Of a DNA stretch of 24,908 nt, positions 9,876-17,716 are shown in pieces; within the stretch, counting starts at the first letter, position 1, and every line of letters begins with the position of its first letter. Below the pieces are notes generated by a model, which ran no database searches, was not told the origin of the DNA, and saw only the letters and a list, made by a program, of their open reading frames with translations. Source of the DNA: Spirochaetota bacterium. Its GTDB lineage: Bacteria > Spirochaetota > UBA4802 > JAFGJZ01. The stretch lies in the NCBI GenBank assembly GCA_023396615.1, contig JAEWVM010000010.1:1-24908 (forward strand). The letters are read 5' to 3'. A program made the position numbers and the translations under genes.

Positions 9876-9889
9876 TTATATTTTGAAAT

Positions 9890-10441
9890 TCAGAGGTGAG
9901 AACACCTGCAGTCGTGACAATTTGTATCATCACCTATCAGTTTTGACGCTATCATGCCGGCAACATTGTACGAACAAAACCTGTAATGACTGTAATGAAG
10001 ATGAAGACATTTCAATGAAGCGACGTTTAACATTCCGCCTATTCCCTTGTCCATATACTTAATCATTTCATCATCAGGCGCCTTGCCGGTGCACATCCGG
10101 AAAAGCTCCTTCCGCAGAAAATAATAATGAGCATGAGCTTCTTTCATCATAGAAAATATTTCCTGATCAGATGCCAAAAGATCAGTTATGGATGTAATGT
10201 AACCGAGAGATTCGAAATCATGAAGCTTATCATTTAGATAAGGACAAGTCAGCCATATAGGCGTTGATAGATAGCCGGCATTTATTTCACCGTCTTCGCC
10301 AAAAGGATTAAAAACTGCAATCGTAGGATAATTATATTTGCATCTTGCGGCAACGGCGTATAGATTTGCTTTCTTTCCGCCAAGCTGGGCGGAAACGACA
10401 GCAGAATCCTCAGGGGCAGCCTTCTTTAACTCAGAGAACAT
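9890..10441 (-). CDS. DUF501 family protein
   Basis: The 183-aa product carries the two regions that define DUF501: RCKYNYPTIAV...STPIWLTCPYL (about residues 33-70) and SLKCLHLHYSHYRF (about 142-155), the latter matching the KCLHAHYAH-type motif with Cys and His residues. Its function is unknown; the conserved Cys/His residues could bind metal (inference). The ATG at 10441 has AAGGAAG just upstream and overlaps the 3' end of the ftsB-like gene by 11 bases in another frame. The position after eno and ftsB matches the arrangement known from Actinobacteria, where DUF501 also follows ftsB/divIC. The C-terminus ends CHDCRCSHL, a further cysteine-rich tail. Confidence 0.88.
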   Translation of the reverse strand: MFSELKKAAPEDSAVVSAQLGGKKANLYAVAARCKYNYPTIAVFNPFGEDGEINAGYLSTPIWLTCPYLNDKLHDFESLGYITSITDLLASDQEIFSMMKEAHAHYYFLRKELFRMCTGKAPDDEMIKYMDKGIGGMLNVASLKCLHLHYSHYRFCSYNVAGMIASKLIGDDTNCHDCRCSHL

Positions 10442-10892
10442 CCGAATCTTCCTTTTTTATTTTCATAAAGTAAAAAAGCAGTGAAATAACTGATACAACA
10501 AACCATACAATGCGGAGATTTTTTATAAATTCGACCTTTTCCCTGTCTCTGACATATTTAGGTACATCCGTATTTTTTTTAGACGCATTTTCAAACGCAA
10601 TGAGTTTCTCTCCGTTTGAAAGGTAAAAATGGTTACGGCTTTCCGCTTCAGATATATCATCTTTATGATTTTCAAGAATATCACGCAGAAAAGCGTTCTC
10701 TCCGGCAAGATAAGAATTGATTCCTTCGAGATACGACTTTTCTGCAGAAAGACGCCTGCGCTCAAGAATTCCGCTTTCTCCGAAAACAAAAATATAGATT
10801 CCTGCAAGCAGAATCAAAAGCAGAAAAAAACCCTTGTTATCAAACTTCAATATTGTAAAAAACCTCTTTTCCGCCGTATTTCGCACTTTCAT
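10431..10892 (-). CDS. FtsB/DivIC-like septum formation initiator protein
   Basis: The product is a small bitopic protein: short N-terminus, TM helix (about residues 22-40), then a charged helical/coiled-coil stretch (about 43-85), as in FtsB/DivIC proteins that join FtsL and FtsQ in the divisome. A second hydrophobic segment near the C-terminus (about 128-145) is not typical of FtsB and makes the protein longer (153 aa) than usual. The start is uncertain: ATG at 10892 or TTG three bases upstream would overlap eno by about 50 bases, whereas a TTG near 10850 would overlap by only about 10 bases and begin directly before the TM helix. The family call rests on shape and the eno-DUF501 context. 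Confidence 0.72.
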   Translation of the reverse strand: MKVRNTAEKRFFTILKFDNKGFFLLLILLAGIYIFVFGESGILERRRLSAEKSYLEGINSYLAGENAFLRDILENHKDDISEAESRNHFYLSNGEKLIAFENASKKNTDVPKYVRDREKVEFIKNLRIVWFVVSVISLLFYFMKIKKEDSDVL

Positions 10893-12138
10893 CAAGAAGC
10901 TCTTCTATGCGAAGCAGCTGATTATACTTAGCAACCCTGTCTGTTCTTGATGCTGAACCTGTTTTAATCTGCCCTGTGTTAAGTGCAACAACCAAATCAG
11001 AAATTGTAGTATCTTCCGTTTCGCCTGATCTATGAGAAACTATCGCAGTATAACCCGCACGCTTAGCCATCTCAATCGCGGCGACAGTTTCTGATAAGGT
11101 TCCGATTTGGTTTACTTTTATCAGAATGGAATTTGCAATTCCGAGATCAATTCCTTTTTTAAGCCTTTCAGTATTTGTCACAAAAAGGTCATCTCCCACA
11201 AGCTGAACTTTCTTACCGATTCTTTCAGTAAGTTTTTTCCATCCGTCCCAGTCGTCTTCAGCCATACCGTCTTCAATTGAAATGATCGGATACTTTCCGA
11301 CCAAATCTTCCCAATAATCTACCATCTCCTCGCTTGAAAGTTCACGGCCGCTGCTTTTCTTGAAAATATATTTCTTTCTGGCGGCATCATAAAATTCACT
11401 AGAAGCCGGATCAAGTGCTATTGCAAAATCCTTATCTCTGCCCGGCTTATATCCGGCTGCATTTACAGCTTCAATTATCATCTTCAACGGGTGTTCATTA
11501 TCTTTCAAATTAGGCGCATATCCGCCTTCGTCGCCTACAGCAGTTGAATAATTTTCAGCCTTTAGAATCTTCTTTAAAAAATGAAATACTTCGGCAACCA
11601 TTCTTACAGCTTCTTTGAAATTCTTCGCTCCGACAGGCATAATCATATATTCCTGAAGATCTATAGGTGCGTCCGAATGAGCGCCTCCGTTTAGTATATT
11701 TGACATCGGCACGGGAAGTTCACATGCCGATATTCCGCCTAGATAGCGGTAAAGCGGCATTCCCATGCTGTCGGCTGCGGCTTTAGCGACAGCCATCGAC
11801 ACACCGAGAATCGCATTCGCGCCAAGTTTCTCTTTATTTTTAGTTCCGTCGAGCTTAAGAAGCTCTCTGTCAATTTCAATCTGATCAACAGCGGGCATTC
11901 CGCACAAAGCATCGGCGATAATATTATTTACATTATCAACTGCATTCTGAACACCTCGTCCGAGATAACGGGAGGTATCACCGTCACGAAGTTCTACCGC
12001 TTCATGAGCTCCTGTCGAAGCACCGCTTGGAACAGCCGCGCGTCCGAACCCACCGGATGAAAGCGAAACATCAACTTCAACGGTTGGATTTCCTCTCGAA
12101 TCCAGAATCTCTCTTGCCTGAATATCTTCTATATACAT
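10840..12138 (-). CDS. eno: Enolase
   Basis: Enolase interconverts 2-phosphoglycerate and phosphoenolpyruvate in glycolysis. The sequence begins MYIEDIQAREILDSRGNPT, a standard enolase N-terminus. It shows SGASTGAHEAVELRDG, the phosphate/magnesium region with VGDEGGYAPN, ISIEDGMAEDDWDGW, the QLVGDDLFVTN metal site, and the family signature ILIKVNQIGTLSET followed by SHRSGETED. The start at 12138 is chosen over an in-frame start at 12180 because AAGGGGGG lies just upstream of 12138 and it gives the usual length (432 aa). It is the first gene of the eno-ftsB-DUF501-rnpB run. Confidence 0.98.
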   Translation of the reverse strand: MYIEDIQAREILDSRGNPTVEVDVSLSSGGFGRAAVPSGASTGAHEAVELRDGDTSRYLGRGVQNAVDNVNNIIADALCGMPAVDQIEIDRELLKLDGTKNKEKLGANAILGVSMAVAKAAADSMGMPLYRYLGGISACELPVPMSNILNGGAHSDAPIDLQEYMIMPVGAKNFKEAVRMVAEVFHFLKKILKAENYSTAVGDEGGYAPNLKDNEHPLKMIIEAVNAAGYKPGRDKDFAIALDPASSEFYDAARKKYIFKKSSGRELSSEEMVDYWEDLVGKYPIISIEDGMAEDDWDGWKKLTERIGKKVQLVGDDLFVTNTERLKKGIDLGIANSILIKVNQIGTLSETVAAIEMAKRAGYTAIVSHRSGETEDTTISDLVVALNTGQIKTGSASRTDRVAKYNQLLRIEELLDESAKYGGKEVFYNIEV

Positions 12139-12199
12139 AAATCCCCCCTTGTAATAATTGATATTTTTACTGCACGGCATTAAAAGCTTGATGTTTTAT

Positions 12200-12228
12200 A
12201 ATATATAACCTTAATTGGAATAAATCAA
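12200..12228 (-). promoter_or_regulatory. Candidate eno promoter
   Basis: On the minus strand TTGATT (12228-12223) and TATATT (12205-12200) are spaced by 17 bases, predicting a start near 12193 and a leader of about 55 bases before the strong eno ribosome-binding site. It lies in the only divergent intergenic region here, shared with the plus-strand gene at 12276. Confidence 0.5.
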
Positions 12229-12275
12229 TATTTTCAGATAATTGCAACAAAAATATTATCCTGCAGGAATCATGA

Positions 12276-12863
12276 ATGGAATATAAAACTTCAGCAAAAA
12301 TAGAAGAAGCTCTCGAATTAAGACGCTCGGGAAGAATGCCTGAAAGATTCAGGAGAAAATTCAAGTTTTCGCGCGTATTCATGATAGGAAACATAGTCCT
12401 TCTAGTAATAGTTTTTGCGGTAGTTCTGAATTTCATGAGAGATAATCCGTATACATCTACAACTTTTCATGTTGGCGATGTTCAATACAGATTTACGGCA
12501 AATATCAACAAAGACGGAGCGTTAACCGTTATAAGCACTTTGAAAGCCGATGAACCGGTACAGATTGAATTCGAAAACGGAATATCTGAAATACTGCTTT
12601 ACGCAGAAGGAAAAGAGATTAAACGTTTCACATTCGGCAAGGAAAAAACCGTTCTATCGATTGAATCCGGCGAAACAAAACTCTTTCAATCCGAAATCAC
12701 AAGAAATGAGCTTGAATCCCTTCTCAAGGAAAACGGAGTGATAAGCGATAAAAACAAATCAATCGTTTCTTTTATAAAACGTTTCTCAAAAATGAAAGCC
12801 GTATTCATAATTAAAAAGAAAGAACCGGTAAAAGCCGAGCTCGAATTTACAGCGGGAGTTTAA
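12276..12863 (+). CDS. Single-TM protein of unknown function
   Basis: The ATG at 12276 has AGGA upstream; an overlapping ATG at 12272 stops after four codons. The 195-aa product has a basic N-terminal cytoplasmic tail (about 1-32), one TM helix (about 33-54) and an extracytoplasmic domain of about 140 residues rich in beta-strand patterns (FHVGDVQYRF, VQIEFENGISEILLYAEGKEIKRF). The strand pattern distantly recalls BsuPI-type beta domains, but I do not recognise the family. It is followed one base later by dCMP deaminase, so the two are co-transcribed; a functional link is not obvious. Confidence 0.8.
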   Translation: MEYKTSAKIEEALELRRSGRMPERFRRKFKFSRVFMIGNIVLLVIVFAVVLNFMRDNPYTSTTFHVGDVQYRFTANINKDGALTVISTLKADEPVQIEFENGISEILLYAEGKEIKRFTFGKEKTVLSIESGETKLFQSEITRNELESLLKENGVISDKNKSIVSFIKRFSKMKAVFIIKKKEPVKAELEFTAGV

Positions 12864-12864
12864 C

Positions 12865-13305
12865 ATGAGACCTGAATGGAATGACTACTTCATGAAAATT
12901 ACTGAAGATGTAGCTACCCGCTCTACATGCGTACGAAGAAGCGTTGGAGCCGTAATAGTCAAGGATAAGAGAATTCTGACTACAGGTTATAACGGTGTTC
13001 CTAAGGGGATTACACATTGCACTGAAGAAACCTGCATAAGAAAACTTTACAACATCCCGTCAGGCGAAAAACATGAACTATGCAGGGGGCTTCACGCCGA
13101 ACAGAACGCAATAATTCAGGCATCATATCACGGAGTATCAATAAAAGACGCCGATATTTATGTAACGCATCAACCCTGCGTCATTTGTACAAAAATGCTG
13201 ATAAACAGCGGAATAAATCATTTCTTTGTGAAAAATCCGTACAATGATCCTCTGGCTGCAGAAATGGCAAAAGAAGCCGGAATTAAAATAACAATCATCC
13301 CCTGA
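12865..13305 (+). CDS. dCMP deaminase (ComEB-type cytidine/deoxycytidylate deaminase)
   Basis: It deaminates dCMP to dUMP, supplying thymidylate synthesis. Zinc-site motifs are clear: HAE at residues 77-79 (with the catalytic Glu) and PCVIC at 104-108. The N-terminal WNDYFMKITEDVATRSTCVRRSVGAVIV and GYNGVPKG segments are the usual dCMP-deaminase features, and 146 aa is a normal length. The extra Cys/His residues between (HCTEETC, Cys73) match the second structural zinc site of many family members. The start follows the previous stop after one base, with GGGAG inside the upstream gene. Its 3' end overlaps the convergent histidine kinase gene by 11 bases. Confidence 0.95.
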   Translation: MRPEWNDYFMKITEDVATRSTCVRRSVGAVIVKDKRILTTGYNGVPKGITHCTEETCIRKLYNIPSGEKHELCRGLHAEQNAIIQASYHGVSIKDADIYVTHQPCVICTKMLINSGINHFFVKNPYNDPLAAEMAKEAGIKITIIP

Positions 13306-14803
13306 ACGAATGTTCTGCCGGAAGCTTCAGAACGAAAGACGTGCCTTTTCCCTTGACGCTGTAGCAATGAATTGAACCGAGCAGAGTCTTGGTTACAAGA
13401 TTATAAACGATATTGAGGCCGAGTCCGGTTCCGCCCTGTCCTCTCCTTGTCGTATAAAAAGGTTCAAAGATTCTGTCTATTTTATCTTCATCAATTCCCT
13501 TGCCGTTATCAGACAAGGTTAAAATCACATATCCGTTCAGCTCAACGATATTGATTCTTATAAGTCCCTTGAAATTTTTATCGAAGGCGTGAATAATCGA
13601 ATTCATCACAAGATTAACTATAATCTGAGAAAATGCTCCGGGGAAACTTTCAATTTCAATTTCGTCAGTTGCATCATATTCAATTACATGCGGCAAATTT
13701 TTTATTTTCGGATTCAGACTTATAAGTACTTCGGAAATATATTCCTTGAGCTCAAACCTTCTTTTTTCCCATGTGGCCCGGTCAGCGGCAATCTGCTTGA
13801 AACTCTGAACCAATTCTGAAGCTTTTGTCAGATTCAAATATATTATTTCAGCCGTTTCCGCGCTTTCTAGAATATAATTTGACAAAGCGGTTTTTGTCAG
13901 GCTGGAAGATTCAAAAGATTTAATCACATTCTTTGTCAGAGAATTAAGATGAGTCACTGCAGTAATGCAAATGCCGACCGGAGTATTGATCTCGTGGGAA
14001 ACGCCGGCAACGAGTTCGCCAAGAGAAGCCATTTTCTCGGCCTGGATAAGTTCTTTTGATCTGATATTGACTGTTTCTTCAAGATCGGCATTTTGCTGCT
14101 GGAGCCGCTTAAACGCTTTTTTAAGCCTGAGAACCATGAAATTAAAACCCATTGCAAGACGGGCTATTTCATCTGTTTTTTTAACTTCACAAGTTTTCAT
14201 ATCGCCGAGAGAAATTTCCCTTACAAAATGATTGATAGATTCAACCGGCTTAGTCACTGTATATCTGAAAGCGATTGCTATACAAACAAGAATAAATCCG
14301 CCTGTAATAAGAATACCTATAAACATATTTTCAAGATATGAAGCGTTCGTCCTGTTAAATAAATGATCAGAATAATATATTTTTACCAAAGCAAGCGGCT
14401 TGTAATTATAAACGGCGTATATTTCATCTGTAAAAAATATATTCTTATCCTGTACTTTATCATTAATGATTTTACCATCATTATTTTTGGACAGATAAAG
14501 ACTAAAAGGTTCAGAATCCGTTTTTAGAATTTCGATATCGGCACCGAGAACTGTTTTTTCTGAAAATATTTCAGTCATGCTTTCGAAAGTAACAACCGGA
14601 ACTGATTCAATCTTTGCTGCAATTTTTTCAGCATATATTTTTGACTTGGCATTCAGCCTGTAAAGAGCATATTCTTTTCTTTCATTATATCTGAATTGGA
14701 AATTAACAATACCGGAAACGGTCAGCGCTATAATTGTTATAACGGACACGGTTAATGCGAATTTAACTGAAAGTTTATCGGTGAAGAACGAGATAAGTTT
14801 CAT
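13295..14803 (-). CDS. Membrane sensor histidine kinase (HAMP, HisKA, HATPase), orphan
   Basis: The 502-aa product has TM1 (about 14-36), a periplasmic sensor domain (about 37-158) of no recognised type, TM2 (about 161-180), a HAMP-type linker (about 181-235), a coiled coil, the phosphoacceptor H-box with His270 in AGVSHEINTPVG, the N-box with Asn401 (NLVMNSIIHAFD), the G1 box SDNGKGID (431-438), the F-box FEPFYTT and the G2 box GGTGLGL. All catalytic elements are present. No response regulator gene lies in this window, so its partner and signal are unknown. The ATG at 14803 has a poor ribosome-binding site. The gene converges with, and overlaps, dCMP deaminase. Confidence 0.95.
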   Translation of the reverse strand: MKLISFFTDKLSVKFALTVSVITIIALTVSGIVNFQFRYNERKEYALYRLNAKSKIYAEKIAAKIESVPVVTFESMTEIFSEKTVLGADIEILKTDSEPFSLYLSKNNDGKIINDKVQDKNIFFTDEIYAVYNYKPLALVKIYYSDHLFNRTNASYLENMFIGILITGGFILVCIAIAFRYTVTKPVESINHFVREISLGDMKTCEVKKTDEIARLAMGFNFMVLRLKKAFKRLQQQNADLEETVNIRSKELIQAEKMASLGELVAGVSHEINTPVGICITAVTHLNSLTKNVIKSFESSSLTKTALSNYILESAETAEIIYLNLTKASELVQSFKQIAADRATWEKRRFELKEYISEVLISLNPKIKNLPHVIEYDATDEIEIESFPGAFSQIIVNLVMNSIIHAFDKNFKGLIRINIVELNGYVILTLSDNGKGIDEDKIDRIFEPFYTTRRGQGGTGLGLNIVYNLVTKTLLGSIHCYSVKGKGTSFVLKLPAEHSFRG

Positions 14804-14873
14804 AGCAGTATTCTAAATCAATACATTTGTTATTTCAAGCTAAAATGAATTCAATTCTTTGCATTTTTTAATA

Positions 14874-14902
14874 TTGACCCTCCTGTTACAGGAGAGATTA
14901 TA
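14874..14902 (+). promoter_or_regulatory. Promoter with a perfect palindrome in the spacer (candidate operator)
   Basis: TTGACC at 14874-14879 and ATTATA at 14897-14902 are 17 bases apart (TTATAT or TATATA shifted by one or two bases are alternatives). The spacer holds CTCCTGT-T-ACAGGAG at 14880-14894, an exact 7+7 inverted repeat, in the position where a repressor or spacer-binding activator would sit. The predicted transcript starts near 14909 and reads into a structured leader and the gene at 15058. Confidence 0.55.
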
Positions 14903-14908
14903 TAAAAA

Positions 14909-15018
14909 GGACCGGGAATGATTTTTCGGGGAAACCCGGAGAAGTATCTTACCGAAATTCAGTTTATTATTGAAGAAAACTGACCGATAATTAAGGGGGG
15001 CTCCAGGCTGGTCCCCTT
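14909..15018 (+). promoter_or_regulatory. Structured 5' leader RNA, family not recognised
   Basis: The predicted RNA begins with GGACCGG (14909-14915), which pairs with CTGGTCC (15008-15014) to close a domain of about 105 bases. Inside are CGGG-GAAA-CCCG, a four-pair stem with a GNRA tetraloop (14927-14938), and CAGTTT/AAACTG (14960-14982). A rival helix, AAGGGG (14993-14998) with CCCCTT (15013-15018), uses the same 3' strand as the closing stem, so the two cannot form together. That is the logic of a switch, but no known riboswitch consensus was matched and the rival hairpin lacks a terminal U-run. It may instead be a small stand-alone RNA. Confidence 0.4.
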
Positions 15019-15057
15019 TAATTGTGCAATATTAATGGAGTATTCGGATATAATCTG

Positions 15058-15546
15058 ATGATTAGAAGAAAGAAAAACAACATCGCCTCGGAATTTATCG
15101 ATTCTGAAGGAAAAAAATGGATCCAAAGTTCCGCGGATGACATCTTTTCTTCTGATGAAATAGGAAAAATAATACGCTCTATTGAGAAAGAAAAAAGCAC
15201 AGGCGAAATTGTGCTCGCTTCAATCGATTTCAAAAAAGTTAACAAGGAATACTACGAGGCTGTTGAAAACTTAAACAGAGAACTTAAAAAAAAAGACATG
15301 CTTCTAAAAAAGCTCGCTACCGAAACTAAGATTCTAATAGACAGAAAAAACAAAAAGCTTTATGAACTTATCGAATACATCAAAAAGCTTCATATTCTCA
15401 TCAAGAACATGGATTCCGGTAATCCGAACTCACGAATAGAATTGAAAGAAACTGTATATGTCCCCGCAAAAGAAGCGGAAGAAGAAATATTATTCGAAAA
15501 AGTCAGAGAATACTTCCTTGACGAAAACGGCAACGAAATTGAGTAA
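15058..15546 (+). CDS. Hypothetical coiled-coil protein
   Basis: Unrecognised. From the ATG at 15058 the product is 162 aa, hydrophilic and without signal or TM segment, so cytoplasmic. The centre (about 60-115) is a strongly charged helix with heptad character (NLNRELKKKDMLLKKLATET). Upstream in-frame TTG (15022) would add 12 residues. No usual ribosome-binding site precedes either start. TATAAT lies at 15049-15054, three bases before the ATG, but no -35 fits it well. It is followed by cysS after about 45 bases, and probably shares the promoter at 14874. Confidence 0.7.
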   Translation: MIRRKKNNIASEFIDSEGKKWIQSSADDIFSSDEIGKIIRSIEKEKSTGEIVLASIDFKKVNKEYYEAVENLNRELKKKDMLLKKLATETKILIDRKNKKLYELIEYIKKLHILIKNMDSGNPNSRIELKETVYVPAKEAEEEILFEKVREYFLDENGNEIE

Positions 15547-15590
15547 TATCCGGAGTACGGGCGAAGTCCGTTATAATTCCGGAGATGCTG

Positions 15591-17024
15591 ATGTCTTTAA
15601 AATTTTATAACACATACACACATACAACAGAAGAGTTTATACCAGGCGGAGTAAAAAAGAATTCACCCGCTGAATATGATGCCGTTTCAATTTATTCATG
15701 CGGCCCGACTGTTTATTCATATGCGCATATCGGAAATTTCAGAACATTTACATTGAACGATCTGCTTAGAAGATATCTCAAATATTCAGGCTATAAAGTC
15801 GAACATACGATGAACATTACCGATGTCGACGACAAAACTATCAAGGGCGCCAACGAAAACGGTCTCTCTCTTAAAGATTTTACGGAAAAATATACAGAAA
15901 TTTTCTTTGAAGACCTTGCTAGCCTGTCAATCGAACAGTTCGAACATTATCCGAGAGCTACTGACAACATTGATTCGATGGACGATATAATCGAACGCCT
16001 GAAAGAAAAAGATCTCGTCTATGAAAAAGACGGTTCACTCTATTTTTCAATAGCTAAATTTGAAAGTTACGGCAAACTCAGCAATCTTGAAAAACGCGAA
16101 ACCATCAGCGGAGCAAGATACGACGCCGATGAATACGAGAAGGACGACGCGCGCGATTTCGCACTTTGGAAAGCTTCCAAGGAAAACGAGCCTTCTTGGA
16201 AGATAAAATCAATGGACGGCGGAAGACCCGGTTGGCATATCGAATGTTCTGCAATGGTCAGAAAAATATACGGCAAAACAATCGACATTCATACAGGGGG
16301 AGTCGATCTGATATTTCCGCATCATGAAAACGAAATAGCTCAGAGCGAAGCCGCATACGGCGAACCTTTTGCAAGATACTGGCTCCACTGGGAACACCTT
16401 CTTGTTGAAGGAACCAAGATGAGCAAGTCAAAGGGCAATTTCTACACACTCAGAGATCTAACAGATAAAGGTTATTCACCGAGATCTATTAGATACCTTC
16501 TGCTTTCAGCTCATTACAGAAAACAGCTCAACTTTACGCTTGAAGGACTCAAAGGTGCAGAAAGTTCGCTTGAAAAAATCGACAACTTCATCACAAGACT
16601 CAATTCAGTTAATGTCGGAGAAACCAGCCGAAACAAAGCCGTGAAAGACGCGGTTGAATTATATCTCAAAGATTTTTCCGAAAGTATGGACAATGATCTC
16701 AATACATCCGGCGCTTTCGGCGCGTTTTTTGAATTCATGCATGCAGTAAATCCACTGCTTGACAGTACAATATCAAAGGAAGACAAAGAAGAAATTCTTT
16801 CAGCTATAAAAAAAACAGACATGGTATTCGGGTTCATTTTTTCAGACACGAAAACTATAGATGCGGAACTTGAAAAACGCGTAAACGCACTCATTGAAGA
16901 AAGAAAACAGGCGCGTATTGATAAAAACTTCAAACGTTCCGACGAGATTCGCGACGAACTGCTCGCTGAAGGAATAATTCTTGAAGACGGAAAAGAAGGA
17001 ACAAGATGGAAGCTAAAAAAATGA
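15591..17024 (+). CDS. cysS: Cysteinyl-tRNA synthetase
   Basis: It charges tRNA-Cys with cysteine using ATP. Class I signatures are AHIGNF (HIGH-type, about residues 45-50) and KMSKSKGN (276-283). Zinc-binding residues typical of CysRS are seen: Cys37 in YSCGPTVY, and the GWHIECSAM and HHENEIAQSEA segments. The length (477 aa from this start) is normal. Two in-frame ATGs exist; 15591 is preferred over 15585 because CCGGAG at 15579-15584 then has a six-base spacing. The 3' end overlaps rlmB. Confidence 0.97.
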   Translation: MSLKFYNTYTHTTEEFIPGGVKKNSPAEYDAVSIYSCGPTVYSYAHIGNFRTFTLNDLLRRYLKYSGYKVEHTMNITDVDDKTIKGANENGLSLKDFTEKYTEIFFEDLASLSIEQFEHYPRATDNIDSMDDIIERLKEKDLVYEKDGSLYFSIAKFESYGKLSNLEKRETISGARYDADEYEKDDARDFALWKASKENEPSWKIKSMDGGRPGWHIECSAMVRKIYGKTIDIHTGGVDLIFPHHENEIAQSEAAYGEPFARYWLHWEHLLVEGTKMSKSKGNFYTLRDLTDKGYSPRSIRYLLLSAHYRKQLNFTLEGLKGAESSLEKIDNFITRLNSVNVGETSRNKAVKDAVELYLKDFSESMDNDLNTSGAFGAFFEFMHAVNPLLDSTISKEDKEEILSAIKKTDMVFGFIFSDTKTIDAELEKRVNALIEERKQARIDKNFKRSDEIRDELLAEGIILEDGKEGTRWKLKK

Positions 17025-17716
17025 TTCCGGGGAGAAACCCCGTTTTTGAATATCTGCAGACTGACGCAAAACCGGAAGCGCTATATCTTTCGGATTCGGC
17101 ACAGGGCAAAGTCGTAGACTCAATTCTTCAGGCGGCAAAAAAGAAAAGTGTCAAGATAATCAAATGCGACAATAAAACATTAGACGAAATGTTCGCCGGA
17201 AACCATCAGGGAGTCATTCTAACCGCCAAACAGACTTCAGCCGGAATTGACCTCAAGGCAGTAGCCGCAAAAAACGGCATCATCGTTCTTCTTGATCAGA
17301 TAACCGATCCGCATAACACAGGTGCGATAATCCGTTCGGCTGAAGCATTAGGCGCAGACGGAGTCGTAATGCAGAAAGTCAATTCAAGCGGAATAAACGA
17401 AACCGTAATAAAAACTTCAGCAGGCGCGACAGCATACATTGATGTAGAAATAGTATCAAACATCGCACAGTTTATTGACCGCGCAAAAGACGCGGGATTC
17501 TGGGTAATCGGCACAAGCGGAGAAGCGCAGAAAAATGTCAGAGAACTGAAAGACACAAAGCCTGCAGTCATTGTTATCGGAGCGGAAGGAAGCGGAATGC
17601 GCAGACTCACTCAGGAGAAATGCGATTTTCTGGCGAAGATTCCGCTTAAAGGAAAAATGTCTTCACTAAACGCATCGGTCGCCGCAGGAATAACTCTTTA
17701 CGAATTTCTCTGCTGA
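17006..17716 (+). CDS. rlmB: TrmH/RlmB-family (SpoU) 23S rRNA 2'-O-ribose methyltransferase
   Basis: SPOUT-fold methyltransferase with the three family motifs: motif 1 in DQITDPHNTGAIIRSAEALG (Asn/Arg), motif 2 VIVIGAEGSGM, and motif 3 IPLKGKMSSLNASVAAGI, which form the knotted SAM site. The N-terminal substrate-binding part begins IPGRNPVFEYL and contains NHQGVIL, as in RlmB, which methylates a guanosine (G2251 in E. coli) of 23S rRNA. RlmB rather than TrmH follows from the N-terminal GRNPV domain. The start may be 17006 (AAGGA upstream) or the ATG at 17021 that shares ATGA with the cysS stop. cysS-rlmB is a common bacterial pair. It converges with, and overlaps, the GH13 gene by 19 bases. 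Confidence 0.93.
   Translation: MEAKKMIPGRNPVFEYLQTDAKPEALYLSDSAQGKVVDSILQAAKKKSVKIIKCDNKTLDEMFAGNHQGVILTAKQTSAGIDLKAVAAKNGIIVLLDQITDPHNTGAIIRSAEALGADGVVMQKVNSSGINETVIKTSAGATAYIDVEIVSNIAQFIDRAKDAGFWVIGTSGEAQKNVRELKDTKPAVIVIGAEGSGMRRLTQEKCDFLAKIPLKGKMSSLNASVAAGITLYEFLC

Noticed and set aside
14909..15018. T-box, 6S RNA, SRP RNA or c-di-GMP riboswitch for the leader upstream of the cysS operon
   Set aside because: None of the conserved cores I know (T-box AGGGTGG, SRP GGAAG loop, GEMM core) is present, so it is left as an unassigned structured leader.
15049..15058. Leaderless transcript for the 15058 gene from TATAAT three bases before the ATG
   Set aside because: The nearest -35-like TTGTGC is 21 bases away and a better promoter lies at 14874; the TATAAT is probably chance in AT-rich DNA.
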